In this document: positions 54,913-64,000 of the stretch, in pieces | Layout: every line of letters starts with the position of its first letter | Position numbering within the stretch: the first letter of the stretch is position 1 | Origin: Celoporthe dispersa | Taxonomy: Eukaryota > Ascomycota > Sordariomycetes > Diaporthales > Cryphonectriaceae | DNA: 64,000 nt | Assembly (NCBI GenBank): GCA_016584495.1 | Contig: WAID01000001.1 | Coordinates: forward strand, 868,001 to 932,000 | Direction of reading: 5' to 3' | Made by a program: the position numbers and the translations under genes | The notes under the pieces: generated by a model | The model's database searches: none | Seen by the model: only the letters and a program-made list of their open reading frames with translations | What the model was told of the DNA's origin: nothing

Positions 54913-54918
54913 CACGTG
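54913..54918. promoter_or_regulatory. Third CACGTG box
   Basis: A perfect CACGTG in the context GCCCACGTGCC, about 730 bp upstream of the phosphate transporter ATG. Confidence 0.5.
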
Positions 54919-55644
54919 CCTCTTTCCAACGTCTTTCATAGGTGAGTTCTCTAGCCTTTGCCAGGCGCTGCCGCCAAGCTACGCCAAGGGCCTTGTCCCG
55001 ACGCGGCACCCTTCTTAAGTTTCTATATAGAGCCCGCCTCCCCCGGGATGAGCGGGCCACGCCATCTGGCTGGGCCCTCGCCAAGCTTGCTAAAGAAAAT
55101 TCTCGTCCCCTCTCCCGCGGACAGGTCAAGTCATTGCTGCTCGAGGAGGGACACCGTTTGGGGGCGTTATACACCAAGGAAGGCTTGGCCCGGCGGACTG
55201 CCCAGAAGCAGACAGGGTGATCTGGACTAGCTGAGGAGGCTTCGGGTGCGCCTGTGCAAGTCAGAGCCTCAGGTTGAGGAACGTGCTCCCCGAGACAGCC
55301 CAGAGGAGAAAAGAAGAAGAAGAGAAAACCTTCCTTGTGGCTATGTCGGGATGAGGGGGCCATATCGACTGGGCCGAGACCAGCTCTACGTGCTAAGGAT
55401 GTGGAAAGATGGGCATTCATGGGTTCTGAGACGGGGGGAAAGGAGGCATATAATATCTATATAGGGCTGCGGGTGACCCTCGCAGGGGAATAAACTCTGT
55501 GGTCTTGAAGATCATCCGCTTCCTGTTCAGTAATACTCCCCGAACAGCTATTGTCCTCTCTCTTGTCGTGTTCCTTTTTTTCCTTCTTTCTTGACGGGGG
55601 ACACGGTCCAAGGCTCGCCTCCACGGGCACAACTCTGGGTCAAG

Positions 55645-57632
55645 ATGTTGGACCAATATACCTATGTCTTTGTCATCGGCACACTGTTTGCCATGCTCGA
55701 TGCCTTCAACAACGGAGCCAGTAAGTCGACAGGAATCTCAAGACTCCTTCTCCAGCGTGACGGTGGTGGCGTGTCTCGTCTAACAACCTTCTCTCTTGTC
55801 ACACAGATGATGTTGCCAACTCCTGGGCGACCAGCGTGTCGTCGAGGTCCGTCACCTACAGACAGGCCATGGTGCTCGGCACCATCTTCGAGATGCTAGG
55901 AGCCATCACGGTCGGCGCCAGGACCGCCGACACGATCAAGAACGGCATCATCCCCAACTCGGCCTTCCGCGACAACGCCGGCGTGCAGATGCTGGCCTTC
56001 ACCTGCGCCCTGGCCGCGGCCTCGTCCTGGGTGATGTGGTGCACCCGCCACTCGGCCCACGTCTCGTCGACCTACTCGCTCATCTCGGCGGTGGCGGGCG
56101 TGGGCATCGCGACGGTGGGCGCCTCGGAGGTGCAGTGGGGGTGGAACAAGGGCAAGGGGCTGGGCGCCATCTTTGCGGGCCTGGGCATGGCGCCGGCCAT
56201 CTCGGCCGGCTTCGCCGCCTCCATCTTCATGCTCATCAAGCTGGTCGTGCACGTCCGCAGCAACCCTGTGCCCTGGGCCGTGTGGTCCTCGCCCTTCTTC
56301 TTCCTGGTCGCCGGCACCATCTGCACGCTCTCCATCGTCTACAAGGGCTCCCCCAGCCTGGGCCTGAACAAGAAGCCCGGCTGGTATGTCGCCAGCGTCA
56401 CCATGGGCACGGGCGCGGGCGTCGCCCTGCTCGCGGCCGTCTTCTTCGTGCCGTATGTGCACGCCAGGATCGTCAAGAAGGACCACACCCTCAAGTGGTG
56501 GCACTTCGTCTACGGGCCCCCTCCTCTTCAGGCGGCCCGCCCCCGCCGACAGCGAGAAGGCCAAGGTCCCCAACTACGAGGTCGTCCAGGAGTACCACGA
56601 CGACGACGAGGACGCGTCGACCACCGTCTCCGAGCTCAAGGAGGCCAGGACCTCCACCCCCACCGCCGCGGACGGCGAGAAGCAGGCCGTCACCGACGAG
56701 GTCGTCCAGCGCACCTACAAGGAGCTCGTGGCCGACGGCGAGGCCAGGTTCCACGCCAGGCTGCTGAAGAAGAGGGGACCCCTGGGCTGGGCCATGCGCC
56801 TCCTCCGCGACAACCCCATGGGCGCCGGCCAGATCTACGAGCTGCACAACATGCGCATCCTGCTCAAGCGCCTGCCCGCCCAGGCCGTCGTGGGGCTCCT
56901 GTACGGCCTGAACTACGACATCCACGCCGCCCAGTCGGGTATCGCGGGCACGCCCGAGGGTGACCGCATGCAGCGCGTCTACGCCCACGCGCAGAAGTAT
57001 CCCAACGAGGTCGAGCACACGTACTCGTTCATCCAGGTCCTGACGGCGTGTACTGCCTCGTTCGCACACGGCGCCAATGATATCGGCAACTCGGTCGGGC
57101 CCTGGGCGGTCATCTACTCGGCCTGGTCTACCGGGGATGCTGCGGCCTCCAAGGCGCCCGTGCCCGTGTGGCAGCTGGCGGTCCTGTCTGCCATGATCTC
57201 GCTGGGTCTGATCACGTATGGATACAACATCATGAAGGGTGAGTGGGCATCAGGATCTCTCTATTGTTTTTTTTTTTTTAATATATTATCATGCGTGTGG
57301 AAAGGTGGCCGCTAACGTTGGCGAACAATCAACTTCATATAGTCATGGGCAACAAGATCACCTACCACAGCCCCAGCCGCGGCTGCTCCATGGAGATGGG
57401 CGCCGCCGTCACCGTGCTGGTCTTCTCGCAGTACTCGCTCCCCGTCTCGACCTCCATGTGCATCACGGGCGCCACCGTCGGCGTCGGCCTCTGCAACGGT
57501 TCCCTCAAGGCCGTCAACTTCCAGCGGATCGGCCTGCTGCTCACTGCGTGGATCCTCACCATCCCCATTGCTGGTACCCTGGGCGGCGTGCTGATGGGCC
57601 TGTTCCTCAACGCGCCTCACTTCTCTTCCTAA
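55645..57632 (+). CDS. pho-4: High-affinity phosphate:Na+ symporter, PHO-4/PHO89 family (one frame break)
   Basis: Takes up inorganic phosphate with Na+ at the plasma membrane, mainly under phosphate starvation. Exons: 55645-55720, 55807-57238 and 57343-57632; donors are GTAAGT and GTGAGT. Both halves of the family signature are visible: FNNGANDVANSWATSV (completed across intron 1) and FAHGANDIGNSVGPWAV. Each sits in a hydrophobic repeat, with about ten membrane helices in all. A charged cytoplasmic loop lies at about 56530-56760. One extra C in the C5 run at 56517-56521 breaks the frame; without it, YGPLLFRRPAPADSEKAK reads through. Corrected length is 598 residues, close to known fungal members. 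The C-terminus VLMGLFLNAPHFSS is typical. CACGTG boxes upstream suggest PHO control. Confidence 0.94.
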
Positions 57633-57925
57633 TTTAATTTTGAGTATTCCGATAAAGAAAAGTTGGCTCTGGTAGGACAAATCATCATAAGATACCTCTT
57701 GTTACTTGGTTAATTTAATTAGAATGCCTGTTGGTCGATAGGATCACAAGGCTCTGGTGTAAAAAAGAAAGCGCAAGCTTGTTGTTCATATGAGACGTTA
57801 GGTACACCTGCGCAGATGGAAGAGTACCGGAAAACTGTAACTAGCCATAAGATGGACCCAACTTTGAGATGACCCTCCTCCTCGTGGCTTGCTCGCTCCT
57901 ACAGCTTTTACACAGCTAACTACCC
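57633..57925. other. Convergent 3' region
   Basis: 293 AT-rich bases between two convergent stops, with no other feature. Confidence 0.5.
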
Positions 57926-58522
57926 TCACCATGCGACAATTGAACCCAGCTCCCCCCTCCGGCACCGCCACCAACTCTCTGCCTCCTGCCTAAGCCCCCG
58001 CCCATCCACAGGAAGAGCCCATGGCGAGATCGGCTCTTTGTGAAAGTCCCTCAGGTGCGCCTTGTAGTGATCCTTTCGAGTGAAGCCGCCCTCCATACTT
58101 CCCATGGTCCGCGAACAGCGCTTATAGTCGCAGGAAAATTTCTCAATCCGGCTCGACGACGCATGGACGTGCTTCACATGCCGGCCGAGATCCGCGGAGC
58201 GCGTGAAAGGCTCAGCGGTGCAGCCGGGATAGACGCATACGTACCGGCCGTCTCTCAGGGTGGCTTGTGGATGACGCCTGGGGTCTCCGCCGTCGCACGT
58301 GGAGAGACCGGATTCGCAGCCGAGGACCTTGCACCGGTGACAACAGACGGTCCCCTCGACCGGAGCGAGAGAGACAGAGACGGATGGTCTTCCGCCCAAG
58401 TGCGTGAGCTCCTGCGAGATGGGAAGGGATGCGGGATGGTACGAGATTCTGTACGTGGAGGAGGGCCATACGCGTGGCCCGGAGGTCAGCTGGGAATGTT
58501 TATCCTCGTACTGATCAGACAT
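57926..58522 (-). CDS. Small C2H2 zinc-finger protein
   Basis: A single-exon ORF of 198 residues. Two C2H2-type fingers are visible in the C-terminal half: CVYPGC followed by FTRSADLGRHVKHVH (about residues 96-120), and CDYKRC followed by FTRKDHYKAHLRDFH (about 129-162). The linker style (RSADLGRHVK, RKDHYKAHLR) is that of fungal nuclear zinc-finger proteins. Four further cysteines lie just before finger 1. No activation domain can be recognised and the target is unknown. It sits between the phosphate transporter and the betaine-lipid synthase, so a link to phosphate regulation is possible but unproven. Confidence 0.78.
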   Translation of the reverse strand: MSDQYEDKHSQLTSGPRVWPSSTYRISYHPASLPISQELTHLGGRPSVSVSLAPVEGTVCCHRCKVLGCESGLSTCDGGDPRRHPQATLRDGRYVCVYPGCTAEPFTRSADLGRHVKHVHASSSRIEKFSCDYKRCSRTMGSMEGGFTRKDHYKAHLRDFHKEPISPWALPVDGRGLRQEAESWWRCRRGELGSIVAW

Positions 58523-59219
58523 GGTTTTGTTGCGGCATTGCGGAAAGAGGGTATAGGGTGCAATGCACTTGTTTGGCTCCTGACGGCTGGGAAGAGACGT
58601 CGATACAGATCCGAAAAGAAGGAAGAAGGGAGCCGACAGAGGGGGGATGTCCAGACATATATAGAAGAAAAGCCCGGAACGAGGAGGAGGAGGAGGAAGA
58701 GGGAGGGTAGAGAGCTCAAAAAGATATCACGTCCCCATGTCCAAGTCACGCAGCGCACCATCAGAGCATGGCTTGCGATGACTGCAGGAGGTAGGTGGCC
58801 CATAATCTCAGCTCTCCAATGGCATCCTGGAAAAGCTGATCACCTCGCATATCTGACGCTGCAAGGTGACATGGCATGGCACAACCTGGGGTGGGGGATC
58901 GGCGGCCGAGCTTTCGTATTGGTATATGGCTGCAGGTGTCTCTGTCTCGGAGGAGAAGGATAATGCAGACGAGATGGGTTTGTGTATGCGCGTGTGGCTG
59001 AATATACTATGGGGCAGTAGGAGAGAGACAAAAGAGGAAAATCGTCCGCAGGTCTAGTGTATAATTCTGACCACTTGCTTGTCTTGTTCTCCTGCGTGTA
59101 AGACCTCCACGTCGCCCACCTCAGCCTTTCTCGTTGAAAACGCAACCAATACCAAAACACACCAAGTAATCCGGTCAAGAGGAAGAAGAAGAAAAGAAAA
59201 AGGCATAGCACAGAGACTG
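58523..59219. other. Zinc-finger gene promoter and 3' region of bta1
   Basis: 697 bp with A/G-rich sequence at 58604-58712 and no supportable gene. Single CACGTC-type near-boxes occur but no full CACGTG. Confidence 0.5.
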
Positions 59220-61886
59220 TCAAATAGTAAGGCTGTCCATCTCCGCCCCCACAGCACCCTCCATAGCCGGCGTGGGCGGCGGGAGGTTAGACGTCTTGGT
59301 CAAGACCCAGCAGCTGGCATACATGTTGACCCGGTCAATACAGGCCCCAGGCGTCCTCTCCCCGTGCCGCCGCGCCGAGAACCCCCACTGCTCAAACACC
59401 TTGACATACCAGGGCGTCAGCGCCGCGCTGCGCAGCATCACCCGGCCGCCCATCCTGAGCGCCCGGTTCAGCCTACGCACCTGGGCGGCGGCGCCCGGCC
59501 CCCTCCGGGTCAAACCAGTCCATCGAGTCCATGACGACCGCAACCGTCAGGGTCCCCGGCATGATGCGCGCGATCACCTCGTCCAGCTCGTCCGTGTGGA
59601 TGCGCAGGCCGTCCAGGGCGCCCGGCCGGGACAGGCGCGCGTGGGCCTGCGGGGCGAGGTACTCCGGGTGGCACCTGCGCGAGAACCGGCCCGCGAGGCA
59701 GACGTGGTAGTAAGGGTTGTCGGCCGCGAGGTGTGTGCCCTCGGCCACCGGGTCCAGCGTGTCGACCATGTAGTTCCAGACGGCCTGGGAGCGGGTGGTC
59801 CGGCCCCGGCCGCCGCCGCGTGCCGCGTGGTCCGCCTCGATCATGGCGAGCTGGTTCTTGGGCACGCCGAGGGCCGCCCACAGGAAGGCCTCCTGGGAGA
59901 CGACGAGGCGGTTGACGGCCGCGGAGAGGAGCGCGGGCCGGACGGAGGAGCGCCAGATCTCGCGCTGCTCGTTGAGCGTCTTGGCCGCCAGGAGGGCCTC
60001 GACGGAGCGCCCGAGGCCAAAGACGCGCGCGACCCAGCGCATCACCCTGATGGCGTGCCTGGAGCCGCCCGTGTCGTACAGCCCGCGGCCGCGCTCCGCT
60101 GGTGAAGACGTGCGCCCTGCCGAGCCAGTACTGGAGCGCGCGGCTGGACAGGTGGGGGGACAGCCTCGAGAGGAGCAGCTGGCGGAACCCGGGGTGTCTG
60201 CCCTCGCCAAAGATCTGCCAGAAGTCCTCGTAGGGCAGGGCGCTGTACGCGGCGACCTTGAGCTCCAGGAGGTGGCACTGCGCGGGGTTCAGGTCGACGG
60301 CGTGGACGCGGGCCGGCCCCTGCATCACGTACGAGAGGATGTTGTCGCCCGCGCTGCAGATGGCCAGGACGACGTCGTCCGACCCGAGGTTGAGGATCCG
60401 GGCGTCGACGCGCGAGTCCTCCCACGTAAAGGCGTAGATGTACTCATCGTTGAACTGCGTGTGCTTCCTCAGCCGCTCGTCGTAGTAGATGCGCCAGTGG
60501 TGGTTCTGGTAGAAGAAGGCCGGCAGGGGAAGGTTCGAGGCGAGGTTGCCCACCGCGGCATCGAAGGCCTTGGACCGTATCTCGGGGGCCGTCCTCTGGA
60601 CTGCCCGGGTCAGGGCATTTGGGGCGTTGGCAGGCAGCAGGTATGGAGACTCGGTCACCAGCGCGTCCACATACTCGACGATCTCCTGGGGCAGGCTGGA
60701 CGAGGCAAAGGGCTTCTTGTGGCAGCCCAGCCAGACGTAGTAGGGGATCGCCCCCAGCATCTTGTTGCGGAAGTTGGCGCCGAGGACCGTGCCAAATCGG
60801 TACTCGAGATAGTCACGGCGGCTGGGCTCGAGACCAACCCTGTCTATGTCGAACCAGGCTCTCCAGAACGTGCGCCCGAGAAAGTTGACGTGGCGGTTGA
60901 CAAGACCGCCGGTGTAGTTCCGGAAGGTGACGTCGACCTTGGACTGCACATAGAAGTCGACCACGCCCATAACCCCATCGGGCGAGAGCAGAGAGGTCAG
61001 GGAGTCGATGACGGAGTAGTAGTCAGGCTGCACGGAGGATAATTAGCGACGTCCGTTCTCTTGCCGGGGGGACCTCCCTCATGACATACAATCATGGACA
61101 GGCTGTACGACATGGTGATCAGGTCAGCGCCGCCGTGTTCAGGACGCCTGTCGGGAGTGAGGTAGCTGCTGGGGGCTCGGGCGTGCGAGCGGGCCCCCTG
61201 GAGGTCGTTCTCATAATCCTCGAGCCTGAACTTTCTCGCATCCTCGCAGATGACCTGGACATTGTTCCAGCCCAGCCGGGCGAAACGCTTCCGGGCAACC
61301 TCGCAGAGCGAAGGAGAGAAGTCGACCAGGTAGACGCTCGAGAAGAACTCGGGCACGCCGACAAACTGGTTCATGGCCTCAATGTTGAACCCAGTGCCGC
61401 CGCCCACCTAGAGCAGATAGATCATGACGACAAGGTCAGCACGAGGAGGGCATGTCTTGCTGAGGTCTGGTCACGGGGGCTTACATCGACCCAGACCCTC
61501 CTAACGGTCTCCTTCCCCTTCCCCGTGGCGCCTTTCTTGGCCTTAGCCTCCAGCTGGGCGGCTGCCAGCGCCAGCATATCCTCACGGCCTTTCAGGAGAG
61601 CGCCTCTGGTGTTGTCGTAGATGCCAGCCTGCTTCTTGTAGAAGGACTCGAGGGCATCCTGCTGCGTGCCGCCCTTGCTGTCACCCTCGTGGGGCTTCAG
61701 GAAGCAGGAATAGGCGAACAGCAACAAAGACCTGACGAGACCTGGCGTCTCATCACCATTGCTATCGCTGGTGTCTGCAAAGACCCGAGACAGGCCAATT
61801 GCAAAACAGAAGACGCCAGCAATGCCAGCATAGACAATTTTAGAATCCATTTGTGGAGGTAACATGTTACCACCAAGAGAAGCCAT
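59220..61886 (-). CDS. bta1: Betaine-lipid (DGTS) synthase Bta1, fused methyltransferase/aminobutyryltransferase (two frame breaks)
   Basis: Makes the phosphorus-free lipid DGTS from diacylglycerol and S-adenosylmethionine, replacing phosphatidylcholine when phosphate is scarce. Exons: 61886-61485, 61407-61090 and 61027-59220; donors GTAAGC and GTATGT. The N-terminus has a membrane helix (IVYAGIAGVFCFAIGLSRVF), then a BtaB-like methyltransferase with VDVGGGTGFNIEAM rebuilt across intron 1 and SYSLSMIPDYYSVID across intron 2. The BtaA-like half contains NLGSDDVVLAICSAGDNILS, VHAVDLNPAQCHLLELK, GRGLYDTGGSRHAIR and VVMDSMDWFDPE. Two extra bases break the frame, one between 60091 and 60110 and one in the C5 run at 59499-59503. 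Corrected length is 841 residues, normal for fungal Bta1. Confidence 0.93.
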
Positions 61887-63215
61887 GATATTCTCTCATT
61901 GCAAGATATGCTTTTGAGAGAGAGAGAGACAGGAAGCTGTCGAGGCGATAACACGAGCTTGTCACCAGACGTTGCGTCGAGGCAAGAGACGACAAGAGAA
62001 GCAGGAAACACACAAGAGGAGGGACGGAGCGGGGGGCGTGGTCCTCGACAGGAATATGTATTTAAAGCAAAGCTACCTGGGCGTACATACCACAGCCACC
62101 TACCTTTCGGCCTGCCTGAAGGAGACAGAGAGGGAGAGAGAGAGACCTGGAGCCATGTGCTCTCGGGAATCAATACTCGTGGTGCCGCAACCGTTTCAAT
62201 TGGACCTGCGTCGTGTGCTATGTAAACGGGAGGGCCCTGATCGATGAGAGATCCCCACATTTCTTGTCGCACCCCTTGGGCCAAGCTTCAACATTCTGGC
62301 GTGGTGGGCAGCCAATCAGCATCATCTGCTCAAGACATGTGTTCGAGCCATTTGCGAATCTGCCCTCGACGAGGCCTGATGGCACTCATGTGCTGCTGCG
62401 CTGCAATCGCGGGTAATATAGGTAATATATGGTTTTTTTTCGAGTCACGATGTCGGAAACGACCACTCCTCCTGCATGCGAAGCGCGAAGCTACCAGGGC
62501 GATCGCCAGTGCGGTCCAGCGAGGATCCATGCGTGCGCTCAGGGAGAGTTGAGCCAGATCGCCCTCCTGTGCCTCATTTTTCCTGGTCAGAGTTTCGTTC
62601 TTCTTCTCTTGTGGTGACGAAGGAGGGCTGAATGATCATGTTCGGGGCCTGGCCTGTACATCTTCATCAGGTGGCACGCTGGCATGACAGTAAATGATGA
62701 GGCAGAGAAGTGGTTTGTAGAGAGCGAGAGAGAGGAAGATGGATGCAATCCGACAGTGTTACCTAATCCATAGTACTGTGGCACCAAGGAGAGTAGGTGA
62801 TGTTGTTCTGGCAAGCCACACCTGTCCAAGCCACAGAACCTCTTCACTGGTCGAGGGTGTGGCGGTGCCTCGCTCTTCACCCTGTCATGGCTCCCGCGTT
62901 GGTCCCACCTCCGCGTCAGTCAGCTCCGGAGCCTCAACACGAACCGACCCTCCTTCTCACGCTCGCTTGTCCCATCTGTCGACCCATAGCTACTCATGAC
63001 CCACATCACCCGGCGTGGAGTCGCGATACCAATGACCTCTGGCGCTGTCCGCCGTCGTCGATAAGCCGGAACGACCTGTCCAGAGGCGCATCGCTTGCTA
63101 CCGCCCTTGCTCGCCTCCGAAACGCTCCCTCCATGGCCCCCTGGGACAAGACGCCCATGTTCCCTTGCCTCTGAAGAAGAAGAAGAAGAAGAAGCAGCAA
63201 AATAACCCAACAGAC
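61887..63215. promoter_or_regulatory. 1.3-kb divergent region between bta1 and the right-edge gene
   Basis: AG repeats at 61915-61930 and 62125-62145. No CACGTG box found by eye. Short ORFs show no domain. The last ~100 bp before 63216 end in a GAA run (63174-63196) in the leader. Confidence 0.5.
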
Positions 63216-64000
63216 ATGGCTCCCGCGCCGTCGAGCCAGAAAGGCACCGGCAAGAAAGGGGCCGGTGCCATCGCCCGCCAGCGCAGCCGGAACACCACGC
63301 CCAGCTCGATCCCGCCGTCGGCCTCTCTGCCCCCCATCGAGAACAAGTCGACAGAGTACCTCGACCTGTCCTACGAGTCCTTCCGCAACATCACGTACGA
63401 GGACGTGGTCGACCAGAATGGCTCCAACTCCCACATGCCAGAGTCAAGAAGCCTCGATGGCGTCATGACCCGCTTCCAGCGCCTCCAGGACACCCTCGAG
63501 AGGCGGAGCACCTTCTGCGACCGCGGCATGCGCCTGCTCGTCGGCGAGCTCAGGGCCAGGATGGACGAGGTCGCCGCCGAGAGGAGCCGGGAAGAGGAGC
63601 GCCAGCGCGTCGAGGATGAGGAACGCACCAGAAAGGCAAACAAGGCCAATAAGAAGAAAAGGAAGGCCGCCGACAGTCTGGCGCCTCAGGACGGCAACAC
63701 AGGTCAGTTACAAACGTTCCCTCTCGCGAAACTTGTACAAAGACATTCGTTGGGCGGGAGGAGGGGGGAGGGAGGGGAGAAAGAAGCTGTATCAGGGCGG
63801 GGCTGCAGCAGTCTTTTATATGTCCGCCGTCTCCCTTTGGTGTCTACTTTTTTTTTCCCCTTCTTTTTTTCCTTTTTTCTCTTTTCTTCCTCTCTGGGCT
63901 TCCTTGTTGCTGCTCTTCGGCCTGTCTGCTGCCTCGGCACTTTCATCCAAACTCTAGCTGCTCTATCAACCACTAATCACCACAGTCACTGCTACAGAAC
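63216..64000 (+). CDS. Unidentified gene, first exon (cut at right edge)
   Basis: The first exon, 63216 to about 63702, encodes roughly 162 residues starting MAPAPSSQKGTGKKGAGAIA. A basic N-terminus is followed by an ordered segment (STEYLDLSYESFRNITYEDV) and a predicted helical, charged stretch (TRFQRLQDTLERRSTFCDRG to a Glu/Arg-rich coil). It ends in a lysine-rich, probably nuclear-targeting segment (KANKANKKKRK). A donor GTCAGT at 63703 begins an intron rich in T tracts; acceptors CACAG at 63985 or CTACAG at 63997 would start exon 2 just before the window ends. The style suggests a nuclear or chromatin protein, but I cannot name the family. Confidence 0.6.
   Translation, partial: MAPAPSSQKGTGKKGAGAIARQRSRNTTPSSIPPSASLPPIENKSTEYLDLSYESFRNITYEDVVDQNGSNSHMPESRSLDGVMTRFQRLQDTLERRSTFCDRGMRLLVGELRARMDEVAAERSREEERQRVEDEERTRKANKANKKKRKAADSLAPQDGNTGQLQTFPLAKLVQRHSLGGRRGEGGEKEAVSGRGCSSLLYVRRLPLVSTFFFPFFFSFFLFSSSLGFLVAALRPVCCLGTFIQTLAALSTTNHHSHCYR

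Larger units (their letters stand above)
53572..55644. promoter_or_regulatory. 2-kb gene-free region upstream of the phosphate transporter
   Basis: Contains the D-amino-acid oxidase promoter (53572-~53900) and a long upstream region for the transporter at 55645. Three CACGTG boxes lie at 54650, 54665 and 54913. Short ORFs (for example 54942-55220) begin with GTG and show no domain. No RNA gene is recognised. Confidence 0.55.

Noticed and set aside
54606..55220. Small ORFs in the region before pho-4
   Set aside because: The 54942-55220 frame begins with GTG after a stop; neither frame shows a domain or splice-linked continuation.

Overview
The window is nuclear DNA of a filamentous ascomycete (Pezizomycotina, most likely Sordariomycetes). 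The evidence is short GT-AG introns of about 60-170 bp with CTRAC-type branch sites, GC-rich codon use, a trifunctional HIS4-type gene, an ERMES gene (mdm12), a HET-domain gene, a PHO-4-type phosphate transporter and a fused fungal betaine-lipid synthase. I count 22 protein genes, one cut at each edge. I found no rRNA, tRNA, CRISPR array or intact transposon.

Layout. 1-8.4 kb: end of a Cu+-ATPase, mdm12, vps28 (minus) and noc2. 8.9-16.7 kb: fab1 (minus), a 7.7-kb PI3P 5-kinase gene. 17.7-20.5 kb: an unidentified disordered protein, possibly shelterin-like. 21.8-24.2 kb: ACSF3-type malonyl-CoA synthetase. 24.8-25.7 kb: eIF4E (minus). 27.3-30.9 kb: a large unidentified membrane protein with an internal duplication. 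31.4-35.5 kb: a GNAT acetyltransferase and the trifunctional histidine gene (both minus). 36.3-38.2 kb: TAF9 followed in the same frame by a second ORF. 38.7-41.1 kb: lipin/PAH1 (minus). 41.1-46.8 kb: gene-poor stretch holding only a HET-domain gene. 46.8-50.5 kb: membrane-anchored fibronectin-III/coiled-coil protein. 51.3-53.6 kb: CMC1 and D-amino-acid oxidase (minus). 55.6-61.9 kb: PHO-4-type phosphate transporter, a small C2H2 zinc-finger gene and betaine-lipid synthase BTA1, which together look like a phosphate-starvation neighbourhood. 63.2 kb to the end: first exon of an unidentified gene.

A dominant feature is that ten genes carry fifteen single-base frame breaks, almost all in short homopolymer runs. 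After each one-base correction, together with the introns I propose, every one of these models closes to a whole number of codons and family motifs run on across the break. Four of the breaks are the same event, an extra G turning GAGGAG into GAGGGAG. Base-calling or assembly error is the simplest explanation, so these genes are annotated as functional but interrupted as given.

The genes are mostly unrelated housekeeping genes. The functional links I can support are phosphate uptake next to phosphorus-free lipid synthesis, with three CACGTG boxes upstream of the transporter, and the ER/lipid genes mdm12, pah1, fab1 and bta1 scattered through the window. Splice sites, frame corrections and family assignments come from reading the sequence; no alignment or database search was run.
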